Positions 18,579-27,765 of a stretch of 64,000 nucleotides of DNA are shown here, in pieces (the stretch's first letter is position 1; the number at the start of each line of letters is the position of its first letter). The notes under the pieces are model-generated. The model was not told the DNA's origin. It saw only the letters and a list, made by a program, of their open reading frames with translations, and made no database searches. The translations under genes were made by a program, and so were the position numbers. Source of the DNA: Allomeiothermus silvanus DSM 9946 (GTDB lineage: Bacteria > Deinococcota > Deinococci > Deinococcales > Thermaceae). The DNA lies in NCBI RefSeq assembly GCF_000092125.1, contig NC_014212.1:2004001-2068000 (forward strand), written 5' to 3'.

Positions 18579-19478
18579 ATGCCCAAGCACGTGGTCAGCG
18601 TTTCTATCGGGTCATCGAAGCGTAACGCCAAAGCCGAGGTCCGGCTTGAGAGCCTGAACGAGACCTTCATCCTCGAGCGCATCGGCACCGATGGATCTTG
18701 GGAGAAAGCTATCGAGCTCGTCCGGTCCCTGGACGGCAAGGTAGACGCCTTCGGGCTGGGGGGAGCCGACCTCTACGTGTGGGCGGGAAAGCGCCGCTAT
18801 ACCTTCCGGGATTCCCTGCGGTTGGCCCGCGCCGCCCAGAAGACCCCCATGCTCGATGGCTCGGGGCTCAAACATACCCTCGAGCGCAAGGCGGTCCAAG
18901 ACCTCGAGCCCATGATCGGCTGGAAGGGCAAGAAAGTGCTGGTCCCGAGCGCTATAGACCGCTTCGGGCTGGCCGAAGCCCTCACCGAAGCCGGGGCCCA
19001 GGTACTCTACGGAGATTTCATCTATGCGCTGGGCATCGACATCCCCCTGCGTACCCTCTCGGCCCTACGAACCTGGGCTTATATCCTCTTGCCTATCATC
19101 ACCCAGCTCCCCTTTAAATGGCTTTACCCGACCGGTGAGAAGCAGGAAAAACAGGTGCTTGACTGGCGGCAGAAGTACTTTCGCTGGGCCGACGTGATCG
19201 CTGGCGACTGGCACTTCATGCGCCGCTACATGCCCCAAGACATGCAGGGCAAGATCATCCTGACCAACACCACCACCCAGGATGACCTCACGTTCATGCG
19301 CGCTCGGGGGATCACGACCCTCATCACCACCACCCCCCGGCTCAGCGGGCGCAGCTTCGGTACCAACGTGATGGAAGCTTTCTTCGTGGCGGCGGCGGGC
19401 AAGTACCCCCTGAGCGAGCAGGAGTACCTCGAGTACATCGAAAAGCTCGGGCTACGCCCGCAGGTGACCGAGCTATAA
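18579..19478 (+). CDS. Conserved protein, 'quinate 5-dehydrogenase'-type annotation
   Basis: 299 residues, soluble. It resembles a family found in Thermus, Deinococcus and some Firmicutes that genome annotations call quinate 5-dehydrogenase. I see no Rossmann glycine motif of classical shikimate/quinate dehydrogenases, so the name should be treated as doubtful. Recognisable stretches are GLGGADLYVWAGKRRYTFRD, PMLDGSGLKHTLER and VLVPSAIDRFGLAEAL. TAAAAT (18564-18569) stands 9 bases before the ATG. Confidence 0.7.
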   Translation: MPKHVVSVSIGSSKRNAKAEVRLESLNETFILERIGTDGSWEKAIELVRSLDGKVDAFGLGGADLYVWAGKRRYTFRDSLRLARAAQKTPMLDGSGLKHTLERKAVQDLEPMIGWKGKKVLVPSAIDRFGLAEALTEAGAQVLYGDFIYALGIDIPLRTLSALRTWAYILLPIITQLPFKWLYPTGEKQEKQVLDWRQKYFRWADVIAGDWHFMRRYMPQDMQGKIILTNTTTQDDLTFMRARGITTLITTTPRLSGRSFGTNVMEAFFVAAAGKYPLSEQEYLEYIEKLGLRPQVTEL

Positions 19479-19493
19479 GTCGGGCCGTTCCTG

Positions 19494-19523
19494 TTTACCG
19501 AAGTGAATATAACCATGTACAAT
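19494..19523 (+). promoter_or_regulatory. Probable efp promoter
   Basis: TTTACC (19494-19499), 18 bases, TACAAT (19518-19523), about 70 bases upstream of efp. A GGGAGGA lies just before the efp start. Confidence 0.5.
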
Positions 19524-19596
19524 CTCCTTTTGGAATGCTCCACCCCGCCTATCGGCGGCGAAAGAAGCATCTGTGGGGAGCTTTTGGGAGGAATGA

Positions 19597-20151
<555 letters not shown>

Positions 20152-20177
20152 TCTAGCTGAAGCCAGCCCAGCTCGAA

Positions 20178-20207
20178 CCCGCCCGACTTCGCGGCGGGCT
20201 TTTATTG
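20178..20207 (+). terminator. efp terminator
   Basis: CCCGCC pairs with GGCGGG around a CGACTTCGC loop and is followed by CTTTTATT, an intrinsic terminator 27 bases after the efp stop. Confidence 0.75.
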
Positions 20208-20351
20208 GCATAGGTCCAATGTTAGGGCTCGAGAGGGGATTGGAACGCTTTTCTTGCTTGCTGAGGTATGATTCGGGCGGATTATCCGTAAGCCCCGGTG
20301 AGGGGTTCGCAGCGAACCCATGAGTGAGCTAACGTCGCCAGGAGGAGCAGC

Positions 20352-20873
20352 ATGAATGCCAAAGAACTCAAAGCGATTTTGCAGGCCCTGATGGAGCACG
20401 AAGTCTCAGAGATGAGCCTCGAGACCCCCGATTACAAACTCAACATCAAACGGGGCAGCTCGCTTGCGCAGGTGCAGTACGTCCCTGCCCCGGTAGCTAC
20501 CCCCCAGATCACGGCTCCCCAGCCTGCCGTGGCCGTGCCTGCTCCGCAGCCTGCCGCGGTGGCTGCTCCCGCAGCTACCTCACGCCCCGCCACGGCGGGG
20601 CGGGAAGCTGAGGATAAGAAGGAAGAAATCAAAGGAGTAGAGGTCAAGGCCCCCATCGTGGGCACCTTCTACCGCTCGCCCGCTCCCGACGCCGAACCCT
20701 ATGTCAAAGAGGGAGACAGCGTGAAAAAGGGTCAGGTGCTGTGCATTATCGAGGCCATGAAACTCATGAACGAGATCGAGTCTGAGGTCACTGGGGTGGT
20801 GCGCAAGATCCTGGTGAACGATGCCGAACCGGTTGAGTACGGCCAAACCCTCTTCATCATCGAACCGGCGTGA
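20352..20873 (+). CDS. accB: Biotin carboxyl carrier protein of acetyl-CoA carboxylase
   Basis: 173 residues: an N-terminal helical part with LKAILQALMEHEVSEMSLE, a flexible Pro/Ala-rich linker (about residues 45-80), then the biotinyl domain with the lysine motif EAMKLMNEIESE near residue 139. The Lys between two Met is biotinylated and carries CO2 for fatty-acid synthesis. CAGGAGGAGCAGC precedes the ATG. accC follows after 63 bases on the same strand. Confidence 0.97.
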   Translation: MNAKELKAILQALMEHEVSEMSLETPDYKLNIKRGSSLAQVQYVPAPVATPQITAPQPAVAVPAPQPAAVAAPAATSRPATAGREAEDKKEEIKGVEVKAPIVGTFYRSPAPDAEPYVKEGDSVKKGQVLCIIEAMKLMNEIESEVTGVVRKILVNDAEPVEYGQTLFIIEPA

Positions 20874-20936
20874 TGGCTATACACCGGACGCGAAACGCCC
20901 GACGCCTTTTGAGGCAGGAGGCCCTTGCGAGGTTTT

Positions 20937-22277
20937 ATGTTCAAAAAAGTTTTGATCGCTAACCGGGGGGAGATCGCCTTACGGATCATCCGGGCCGCCA
21001 AAGAGCTGGGGGTCAAAACGGTAGTGGCCCACTCGGAGGCCGATACCCAGTCTTTACCGGTACTCTTGGCCGATGAGGCCATATGTATCGGCCCGGCTCC
21101 TTCAGCCCAGTCGTACCTCAACATCCCCAACCTGCTCTCGGCAGCCATCATTAGTGGGGCCGACGCTATCCATCCCGGTTATGGCTTTCTGGCCGAGAAT
21201 GCCCAATTCGCTGAGATGTGCAAAGACTACGGGATCATCTTCATCGGTCCCACCCCCGAGAACATGCGGGCTTTGGGCGATAAAGCCACCGGGCGGCGGG
21301 TGGCTCGGGAGGCTGGCGTACCCACCACCCCCGGCACCGACGAACTGGAGGACGTAGAAACCGCCAAGAAAGCCGCCGCCGAGATCGGCTACCCGGTGAT
21401 CCTCAAGGCCACCGCCGGGGGCGGCGGGCGAGGGATGCGGTTGGTGAGCGATGAAAGCGAACTCGAGCGGGCCGTGCAACAAGCCCAAGAGGAGGCCCGT
21501 GCGGCTTTTGGCAACCCCACCGTCTACCTCGAGAAATATATCCAAGAGCCCAAGCATATCGAGATCCAGGTCTTGGGGGACGGCGAGAACGTAATTCACC
21601 TTTGGGAACGCGATTGTTCGATCCAGCGCCGTCATCAAAAGCTCCTGGAAGAAGCCCCCTCGATCCTGCCCTTTGAAGTGCGCCAAAGCATCGCCGAGGC
21701 AGCAGTGCGCCTGGCTAAGCACATCGGCTACGTCTCGGCGGGGACCCTCGAGTTCTTGGTGGACCGCGAGGGCAACTTCTACTTCATGGAGATGAACACC
21801 CGCATCCAAGTTGAGCACCCGGTGACCGAGATGATCACCGGCATCGACCTGGTGCGCTGGCAGTTCCTCATCGCTGCGGGGGAGAAGCTCACCCTAAAAC
21901 AAGAGGAAGTCCCCATGATGGGCCATGCCATCGAGGTGCGGATCAACGCCGAAGACCCCGCCCATAACTTCCGCCCCTCCATCGGGAAGATCGAAACCCT
22001 GCACTTCCCCGGAGGCCCTGGCGTGCGGGTGGACTCTCACCTCTACACCGGCTACTCCATCCCCCCAAACTACGACTCCCTCATCGCCAAGATCATCGTA
22101 CATGCCCCCGACCGCGAACAGGCCATCGCCCGCATGCGCCGTGCCCTGAGCGAAACCGTCATCGAGGGGCCGGGCCTCAAGACCACCATTCCCTTTCACC
22201 AGAAGGTGCTGGAAAACGCCTTCTTCAAACGGGGTGCGGTCTACACCAACTTCGTCACCGAGCGTATGGGCGAGTGA
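20937..22277 (+). CDS. accC: Biotin carboxylase subunit of acetyl-CoA carboxylase
   Basis: 446 residues, an ATP-grasp enzyme that carboxylates biotin on AccB. Visible are [36 protein letters not shown], the glycine-rich ATP loop [22 protein letters not shown]-type region [17 protein letters not shown], and the catalytic block [23 protein letters not shown] 20937 matches the family N-terminus; a TTG four codons upstream is too close to the AGGAGG at 20916-20921. The gene pair accB-accC is the typical arrangement. Confidence 0.97.
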   Translation: MFKKVLIANRGEIALRIIRAAKELGVKTVVAHSEADTQSLPVLLADEAICIGPAPSAQSYLNIPNLLSAAIISGADAIHPGYGFLAENAQFAEMCKDYGIIFIGPTPENMRALGDKATGRRVAREAGVPTTPGTDELEDVETAKKAAAEIGYPVILKATAGGGGRGMRLVSDESELERAVQQAQEEARAAFGNPTVYLEKYIQEPKHIEIQVLGDGENVIHLWERDCSIQRRHQKLLEEAPSILPFEVRQSIAEAAVRLAKHIGYVSAGTLEFLVDREGNFYFMEMNTRIQVEHPVTEMITGIDLVRWQFLIAAGEKLTLKQEEVPMMGHAIEVRINAEDPAHNFRPSIGKIETLHFPGGPGVRVDSHLYTGYSIPPNYDSLIAKIIVHAPDREQAIARMRRALSETVIEGPGLKTTIPFHQKVLENAFFKRGAVYTNFVTERMGE

Positions 22278-22280
22278 TGT

Positions 22281-22835
22281 ATGGGTGCGGCTCCGGAGAA
22301 TCCCTGGAAGACCCTAGACTCCCGCCTCGTCTACGAAAACCGCTGGATCTCGCTCAGCGAGCACAAGGTCATCAACCCCGGCGGGAACCCCGGCATCTAC
22401 GGGGTGGTCCACTTCAAAAACCGGGCCATTGGGGTAATCCCCTTAGACGAGGAGGGGTGCACCTACCTGGTGGGTCAATACCGGTACCCGCTGCATCTTT
22501 ACACCTGGGAGATTCCCGAGGGCGGCGGACCGCTCGAAGAAGACCCTCTGGAAGCCGCCAAGCGTGAGCTACGCGAGGAGACCGGCCTCGAGGCCGACCA
22601 CTGGGAACACATCCTCACCTTGCATCTTTCCAACTCGGTCACCGACGAGATGGGAATCATCTACCTGGCCCAGGGTTTGCGCCAGGGGGAATCCGAACCG
22701 GAGGACACCGAGGCGTTGCAGGTTCGGAGGGTGCCCTTCGACGAGGCATACCGTATGGTGCTCTCCGGCGCGATCACCGACTCGCTCACGGTGGCTGCGG
22801 TATTGCGGCTCAAACTGAGGCTGCTAGGCCAGTGA
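22281..22835 (+). CDS. NUDIX hydrolase, ADP-ribose pyrophosphatase type
   Basis: 184 residues with a clear NUDIX box (RELREETGLEAD, preceded by the required Gly-rich start near residue 77). N-terminal features such as WISLSEHKVINPGG and YRYPLHLYTWEIPEGG fit ADP-ribose/nucleoside-diphosphate-sugar pyrophosphatases (NudF-like). It starts 3 bases after accC and is probably co-transcribed. The substrate is inferred from resemblance only. Confidence 0.85.
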   Translation: MGAAPENPWKTLDSRLVYENRWISLSEHKVINPGGNPGIYGVVHFKNRAIGVIPLDEEGCTYLVGQYRYPLHLYTWEIPEGGGPLEEDPLEAAKRELREETGLEADHWEHILTLHLSNSVTDEMGIIYLAQGLRQGESEPEDTEALQVRRVPFDEAYRMVLSGAITDSLTVAAVLRLKLRLLGQ

Positions 22836-22848
22836 ATATCCCGCTCGC

Positions 22849-22880
22849 TGATGCCGCGCAGCGAAACACACGCCTCGAGG
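22849..22880 (+). repeat. Hairpin repeat, family 1, copy 1
   Basis: CGCTGATGCCGCGCAGCGAA followed by ACACACG and CTCGAG. It matches copies at 23957 and 26899 except for three bases in the left arm, which weaken the hairpin. It lies between the NUDIX and nucleotidyltransferase genes. Confidence 0.75.
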
Positions 22881-22904
22881 CTCGGCGTGGGGTAACGTTA
22901 ATAC

Positions 22905-25469
22905 GTGCGGCTGGTGGTAGCTCACGAAAACCTGGACTTTGACGCCTTGGGCTCGCTGCTGCTAGCAAAGCGGCTGTTCCCCGGCGCGGTGGGGGTCTTG
23001 GTAGGGGGGCTCGAGGGCCGCCTCAAAGAGGTTGTAGCCCTCCACGAGGATCACCTGGGGTTGCTTCCGGCGTCTGCGGTAGATCTCCTCCAGGTGCGCG
23101 AGGTAATTGTGGTGGACACCGCCCGTGCGGATCGCATCGGGCCGATAGGGGAGTTGGTAGGGAAGGTGCCTTTCCAGGTCTACGACCACCATCCCCGCAC
23201 CCCCCAAGACCTCCCGGCGGCTGGGGGGGTGGTGGAGGCGGTGGGCTCGACGGTGAGCCTCTTGATGCCGATGCTGCTGGCGCAGGGCCTCGAGCTTTCC
23301 CCCCTCGAGGCTACCCTGGCCTACGCGGGCATCTGGGAGGATACCGGGGGGTTCAGTTACCCCGGCACCACCGCCCAAGACCTCCAGGCCGCAGCCCAGC
23401 TCCTGCGTCAGGGGGCCGAGCCCGAGCGGGTTCGGGAGTGGGTACGCGAGCGCTATGGCCCCGAGGCCCGCGAACTCCTCAGCCAGTTGTTACGCCAAAG
23501 CCGCGTGGAAGAGCGGCACGGCTTCCGGCTCTTGATAGCGGCGGCCAAAGAGGAGGGCTATGTGCCTGCCTTGGCCCCCCTGGCCCACACCCTCCTTGAC
23601 CTCTATGACAGCGCAGGGGTGTTGATGGAGCTCGAGTTGGGCAAGGAAACCCTTTTCATCGCCCGCAGCCGCGAGCGCCTAGACGTGGGTGGATGGCTGG
23701 CTGAGGTGGGCGGAGGGGGGCATGCCCGGGCGGCTTTTGCCAAGGTGGAGGGGCCGCCCGATCCCACCGAGCAACTCTTGCTGAGCCGCCTCGAGGCCCA
23801 CCTTGATGCTGGCCCCACCCTCCGCGAGCGGATGAGCCGCCCGGTGGCGGTATTGCCCGAAGGGCTCACCGTAGCCCAGGCGCTGGAAGAGCTACGGCTG
23901 CGCGGGTTCGGTGGGATGCCGGTGGTCGCTGCCGCGGCTCTCGCGCACACACGCCACGCTGCTTTCGCGCAGCGAAACACACGTCTCGAGGAGGGACAAG
24001 CAGTGCGCGTGTACGGCATCGCTCGCCGTCGTGATCTGGAGAGGGCACTGCGCCACGGTTTGGGCGAGGCTCCCGTGCGCGGAGTGCTCTCCCGTGCGGT
24101 GATCCTGCCGCCCCAGACCCCCCTCCACGAGGCCGAACAGGCCCTCAAGAGCGGCGCGGGTCGGGTGTTGGTGGGCGAGCCGCTCGGAGATGACTTGTAC
24201 TGGCTCGAGGGCATCTTCACCCGCACCGACCTTTACCGCGCTCCCCCTCCGGGCCCCCGGGGGAACCTGGCCCAGCAGATCTGGGAGCGCTTGCCCCGAG
24301 GGGTACAGGAGGTCCTTGAGCGCATCCAGCAGGCCTATCCCGAGGGAGGCATCTACGTGGTGGGTGGCACCGTGCGCGATGCCTTGCTGGGGATGGGCGG
24401 TCCGGATTTAGACTTGGTGCTCGAGCCCCTCACGGTGTTTGCTTCGCAAAGCAACCACAGGCGCAATCGGCTGGACGAGCTAGCCCGTCAGCTGGTGGGT
24501 TGGTTTGGAGGTAGCTTTGGGCTGCACGTGGCTTTTGGTACGGCCCGGGTCAAGCTAGGCTTTGGCCTGGAGGTAGACCTAGCCGAAGCCCGCGAGGAAT
24601 ACTACCCCCACCCCGGCGCCTTGCCCCAGGTGCGCCCCTCGAGCATCGCCCGCGACCTCGAACGCCGTGATTTCACCGTCAACGCATTAGCCCTACGGCT
24701 GAGCCCGCGGCTGGAGATCGTGGATCTGTTCGACGGCCTGGCTGACCTCGAGGCCCGCCTATTGCGCCCTTTGCATCCGCTTTCCTTCGTGGAGGACCCC
24801 AGCCGAATCCTGCGCGGGGTTCGCCTGGCCGCTCGGCTGGGCTTTCGCTTTGCCCCTGAGGCCCTCGCCCAGATCCCATCGGCGGTGCAGCCAGAGGTGC
24901 TCGCCCAGGCTTCCAAAAGCCGCTTGCGCGACGAACTCCTGCTGACCCTAGGCGAAGCCTCCGCCACCCGGGCCTTGGGGTTGCTGGCCGAGCTAGGGGT
25001 GGCTGAGCCGATGTTCGGGATGGGCGCGAGCCCCCAGGTACGCGAGGCTTTTGCGGCCCTCGAGCCCATCCTGCAGACCACCTCCGACCCCGAAGCTGCC
25101 GTGGCGGCCCGGCTTTACCTCCTGCTTCATTTCCACCCCGACCCCGAGGGTTTCCTCACCCGCTATAACTTGCCGCGCCGCTACGCCGAGGGGCTGCGCC
25201 ACCTGCGCTTTCCCCCGGAAGACCCCGACGACATCCGCAAGTTCGTGGGCCTCCCCGAAGCCTTCCGGGCCCTGCACCCCGAGCGGGCCTTGTGGCTCCT
25301 TACCCCCCGGCGGATGCTGATGGGCCGAGACTTGTTGGAGATGGGCTTGCCCTCTGGGCCGAAGATCGGGGAGGTGCTGCGCAAGGTAGCCGAGGCCCGT
25401 TTGCGCGGAGAGGTCTTGAGCTATGAAGACGAACTCGAGTTTGCCCGTAAACTAGTAAGCGATGCTTAA
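22905..25469 (+). CDS. DHH-CBS-poly(A) polymerase fusion (tRNA CCA/A-adding type)
   Basis: 854 residues. Order: a DHH phosphoesterase-like domain (HENLDFDALGSLLLAKRLFP at the start, VYDHHPRTPQDLP near 84), a pair of CBS motifs (about 305-440), then a class II poly(A) polymerase/CCA transferase head (GIYVVGGTVRDALLG near 480; DLDLVLE; LERRDFTVNALAL; EDPSRILRGVRLAARLGFRF). Such fusions in Aquifex, Thermus and cyanobacteria add A or CC/CCA to tRNA 3' ends. Two short hairpin repeats appear to be inserted in frame (23957-23992 and about 24437-24462). TAACGT stands 6 bases before GTG 22905. Confidence 0.88.
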   Translation: MRLVVAHENLDFDALGSLLLAKRLFPGAVGVLVGGLEGRLKEVVALHEDHLGLLPASAVDLLQVREVIVVDTARADRIGPIGELVGKVPFQVYDHHPRTPQDLPAAGGVVEAVGSTVSLLMPMLLAQGLELSPLEATLAYAGIWEDTGGFSYPGTTAQDLQAAAQLLRQGAEPERVREWVRERYGPEARELLSQLLRQSRVEERHGFRLLIAAAKEEGYVPALAPLAHTLLDLYDSAGVLMELELGKETLFIARSRERLDVGGWLAEVGGGGHARAAFAKVEGPPDPTEQLLLSRLEAHLDAGPTLRERMSRPVAVLPEGLTVAQALEELRLRGFGGMPVVAAAALAHTRHAAFAQRNTRLEEGQAVRVYGIARRRDLERALRHGLGEAPVRGVLSRAVILPPQTPLHEAEQALKSGAGRVLVGEPLGDDLYWLEGIFTRTDLYRAPPPGPRGNLAQQIWERLPRGVQEVLERIQQAYPEGGIYVVGGTVRDALLGMGGPDLDLVLEPLTVFASQSNHRRNRLDELARQLVGWFGGSFGLHVAFGTARVKLGFGLEVDLAEAREEYYPHPGALPQVRPSSIARDLERRDFTVNALALRLSPRLEIVDLFDGLADLEARLLRPLHPLSFVEDPSRILRGVRLAARLGFRFAPEALAQIPSAVQPEVLAQASKSRLRDELLLTLGEASATRALGLLAELGVAEPMFGMGASPQVREAFAALEPILQTTSDPEAAVAARLYLLLHFHPDPEGFLTRYNLPRRYAEGLRHLRFPPEDPDDIRKFVGLPEAFRALHPERALWLLTPRRMLMGRDLLEMGLPSGPKIGEVLRKVAEARLRGEVLSYEDELEFARKLVSDA
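23957..23992 (+). repeat. Hairpin repeat, family 1, copy 2 (inside coding sequence)
   Basis: CGCTGCTTTCGCGCAGCGAA then ACACACGTCTCGAG. It differs from the copy at 26899 by a single base. TTTCGC and GCGAAA form a stem. It is read in frame as HAAFAQRNTRLE within a CBS motif of the tRNA nucleotidyltransferase fusion. Confidence 0.85.
24437..24462 (-). repeat. Hairpin repeat, family 1, diverged copy 3 (inside coding sequence)
   Basis: On the minus strand GTTGCTTTGCGAAGCAAACA, with a TTTGC/GCAAA stem followed by CACCG, resembling the other copies in both sequence and fold. It lies in the catalytic head just after DLDLVLE, where it encodes part of TVFASQSNHRRN. Confidence 0.55.
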
Positions 25470-26088
25470 TATCGGTCTCCTTTCCCTCCTCGCTGACCCT
25501 TTGGCTTTTTTGGTGGCTTTCGCCGCTTGTGCTTTCGGGCTGGTTATGCACAACGTGGCCCAGGCTTGGTTGGCGAACCGCTATAAAGACTCCGGTCCGG
25601 CTCGTTATGGCTTTCTCTCGTTGGAGCCCAGGGTTCACCTAGACGTCTTGGGCATCATCTTTTTGATCTTGTTGGGCTTTGGTTTTCCTCGCCCTGTACC
25701 CTTCCGGCTTTACGGGGCCAAGGAGGCCCAGGTAGCTCTGATGGGGCCGCTGGCTTTCTTCCTAATGGCCTTTATTTATGGCTTGCTGGCAGCCTTGCTC
25801 GGAGGAGGGGCTACCAGCTCTTTTGCCGAAGGGTTGAGCCGGGCGATGGGGGTGATGCTCCTGCATGCGGCGATCTTTCTCTTCCCGGTTCCCCCGCTGG
25901 ACGGGGCCCGGGTGGTCTACGCGGTGGGAAGCCCCCAAGCGCGGCGGTTTATGGATCAGCTCGCGAGCTACGGCCCTTTGGGCTTTTTGGTGATCTTTTT
26001 GGTGCTCAACTTCGCCGGGGTCACCTCGGCGGTCATTTACGGCCTCTCGGGGCTTTTGGGGACGATCTACCGGGCCATCGGGCTCTAA
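25462..26088 (+). CDS. M50-like membrane protein lacking the zinc motif
   Basis: 208 residues, about five membrane spans. It is laid out like a small site-2 protease: the first helix carries GLVMHNVAQAWLANRYKD where active M50 enzymes have HExxH, so both the catalytic Glu and the second His are replaced (HNVAQ). The second conserved motif, PVPPLDGARVV, is kept. It overlaps the upstream gene by 8 bases (ATGCTTAA) and precedes a true M50 protease. It is probably an inactive paralogue, perhaps a partner or substrate binder. Confidence 0.8.
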   Translation: MLNIGLLSLLADPLAFLVAFAACAFGLVMHNVAQAWLANRYKDSGPARYGFLSLEPRVHLDVLGIIFLILLGFGFPRPVPFRLYGAKEAQVALMGPLAFFLMAFIYGLLAALLGGGATSSFAEGLSRAMGVMLLHAAIFLFPVPPLDGARVVYAVGSPQARRFMDQLASYGPLGFLVIFLVLNFAGVTSAVIYGLSGLLGTIYRAIGL

Positions 26089-26202
26089 GCGTAACCCGGC
26101 CCAGGATCGAATTTTGGATTTGCTGTGCAATAAGAATCAGGTGCGTTGATCGATGCCGGTCGGTATTTGGTGATCAGCGCCTTAGTCAGGGAGGAACCTT
26201 AG

Positions 26203-26883
26203 GTGCTCTTACAGCTCTTGGGCCAAGACCCGGCCCTTTTTTTTCTGATCTTGGTAATTCTCAGTTTGTCGTTAGTGCTTCACGAACTGGGGCACGCAGT
26301 CGCGGCCTTGTGGATGGGAGATCGTACCGCCCAGGAGCAAGGCCGCATCACCCTTAACCCCTTCAAGCATCTAGACCCCATCGGGACGATCATGCTTTTG
26401 GTGGCTGGGCTGGGCTGGGCCCGGCCCGTGCCCATCCACCCGCCGAACTTTCGCAGCTACCGCCTGGGACTTTTCGTGGTGAGCATCGCGGGGATCGTCG
26501 TCAATATGCTGCTGGCCTTAGGATTTGCCCTTTTGGTACGGTTTCTCTTGGACCTCGATCCAGCCGGGGTGCGCTCAGCGTTTGCCGGCGGGCAGCGGGA
26601 CTTCTTCGGGCTGTTGGCATTGGCTGCTTATTTCTCCTTCGCCATCAACCTGGCTCTGGCGGTGTTCAACCTGCTACCGGTGCCACCTCTGGACGGTTCC
26701 AAGATCGTGCAGAGTTTTCTACCTTCCGCTTTGCAGCGATATTTCTGGCAGCTCGAGGCCAACCCCACCTACGCCGTCGTGGTCCTGGTGCTGTTTTTGA
26801 CGGTCTTGCGCGGGCCTATTGGCCGCTTCATCGGTTCGGCGCAGGAGATCTTCTTGAATTTGATCCTCAATCTAGGCCGGTGA
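26203..26883 (+). CDS. Site-2 protease family (M50) membrane metalloprotease
   Basis: 226 residues with about five membrane spans. The zinc site [17 protein letters not shown] (HExxH) is at about residue 26, and the third-ligand motif [14 protein letters not shown] at about residue 160. It is a minimal M50B protease without PDZ or CBS domain and is expected to cut transmembrane segments. GTG 26203 follows AGGGAGGAACCTTA. Its neighbour is the motif-less paralogue. Confidence 0.88.
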   Translation: MLLQLLGQDPALFFLILVILSLSLVLHELGHAVAALWMGDRTAQEQGRITLNPFKHLDPIGTIMLLVAGLGWARPVPIHPPNFRSYRLGLFVVSIAGIVVNMLLALGFALLVRFLLDLDPAGVRSAFAGGQRDFFGLLALAAYFSFAINLALAVFNLLPVPPLDGSKIVQSFLPSALQRYFWQLEANPTYAVVVLVLFLTVLRGPIGRFIGSAQEIFLNLILNLGR

Positions 26884-26890
26884 AGTTCGC

Positions 26891-27739
26891 TTATTCCTCG
26901 CTGCTTTCGCGCAGCGAAACACACGACTCGAGCCACCTGCGCAACGTTGCCAGGTTGTGGGCGTCGTGGGTTTCGCCGCGTTCGGTTTCCATCACGAAGA
27001 GCTTTCCCCGAAGCCGGGGGTGGCACACCACCTCCCGCAGCGCTTCCCCGATCCGGCCCTGACGCAGATTGGCGTGTTGGTCAATATGGCTACCCCAAGC
27101 CCCCACAGAGTCATTGAGGTGGATGAGCGGGACCCGTTCGAGCCCGATTTCCTGGTCAAGCTCCTCAATCACCCGCTCTGGCTCGAGGTGGAGGGGGTAA
27201 CCAGCGGCGAAGGCGTGGCAGGTATCGAAGCAGACGCCTAAAGGAGTGCCCTCGATGAGCCAGGCCAGATCTTCGAGCCTCGAGCCGATTCTTTCTCCGC
27301 CCCCGGCGGTGTTTTCCAGCAGCAGCTTAGGTCCTCGTTTGCCAATTTGGGCCAGCTCGAGGGCCCTCAGGGCGCCCTCTCTTATGCGCTTTTTCTCCCC
27401 GGAACCCGGGTGCACCACCACTAGCTCGATTCCTAAGACCTGCGCTTTGGTGAGGTCATCGGCCAGGCTGAAGATGCTTTTCTCCCATAGCTCGCCGGTA
27501 GCTCCCAGGTTGACCAGATACGAGGCATGGATGGCTGCCGGAAGATGCCCTAGGTTCTCTCGCCCGGCACGGAAACGCTCGACCTCGCCGGGGCCCAGGT
27601 TGCGGGTTTTCCAGCTGCGGGGGCTTTTGGCGAAAATTTGAAAGCCCGATAGCCCTAGCCGCTGAGCCTCTGCCACGGCTCCGGCTACGCCCTGCTTGCC
27701 CGCGATCGAGAGGTGAAAGCCGTAATGGATGGACTGCAT
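26891..27739 (-). CDS. nfo: Endonuclease IV (AP endonuclease)
   Basis: 282 residues, TIM-barrel AP endonuclease that cuts abasic sites in base-excision repair. Zinc-ligand motifs are visible: IHASYLVNLGA, VVHPGSGEKK, LLENTAGGGERIGS, GVCFDTCHAFAAGYPL, and IHLNDSVGAWGSHIDQHANL. Its last residues, SCVSLRESSEE, are encoded by a hairpin repeat, so the repeat supplies the stop-proximal tail. TAGACT lies 9 bases before the ATG. Confidence 0.93.
   Translation of the reverse strand: MQSIHYGFHLSIAGKQGVAGAVAEAQRLGLSGFQIFAKSPRSWKTRNLGPGEVERFRAGRENLGHLPAAIHASYLVNLGATGELWEKSIFSLADDLTKAQVLGIELVVVHPGSGEKKRIREGALRALELAQIGKRGPKLLLENTAGGGERIGSRLEDLAWLIEGTPLGVCFDTCHAFAAGYPLHLEPERVIEELDQEIGLERVPLIHLNDSVGAWGSHIDQHANLRQGRIGEALREVVCHPRLRGKLFVMETERGETHDAHNLATLRRWLESCVSLRESSEE
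26899..26932 (+). repeat. Hairpin repeat, family 1, copy 4 (nfo 3' end)
   Basis: CGCTGCTTTCGCGCAGCGAA then ACACACGACTCGAG. It overlaps the 3' end of nfo on the other strand and provides its last codons. Confidence 0.85.
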
Positions 27740-27765
27740 CGCTTTCGGAGTCTACCCGATGGGCG

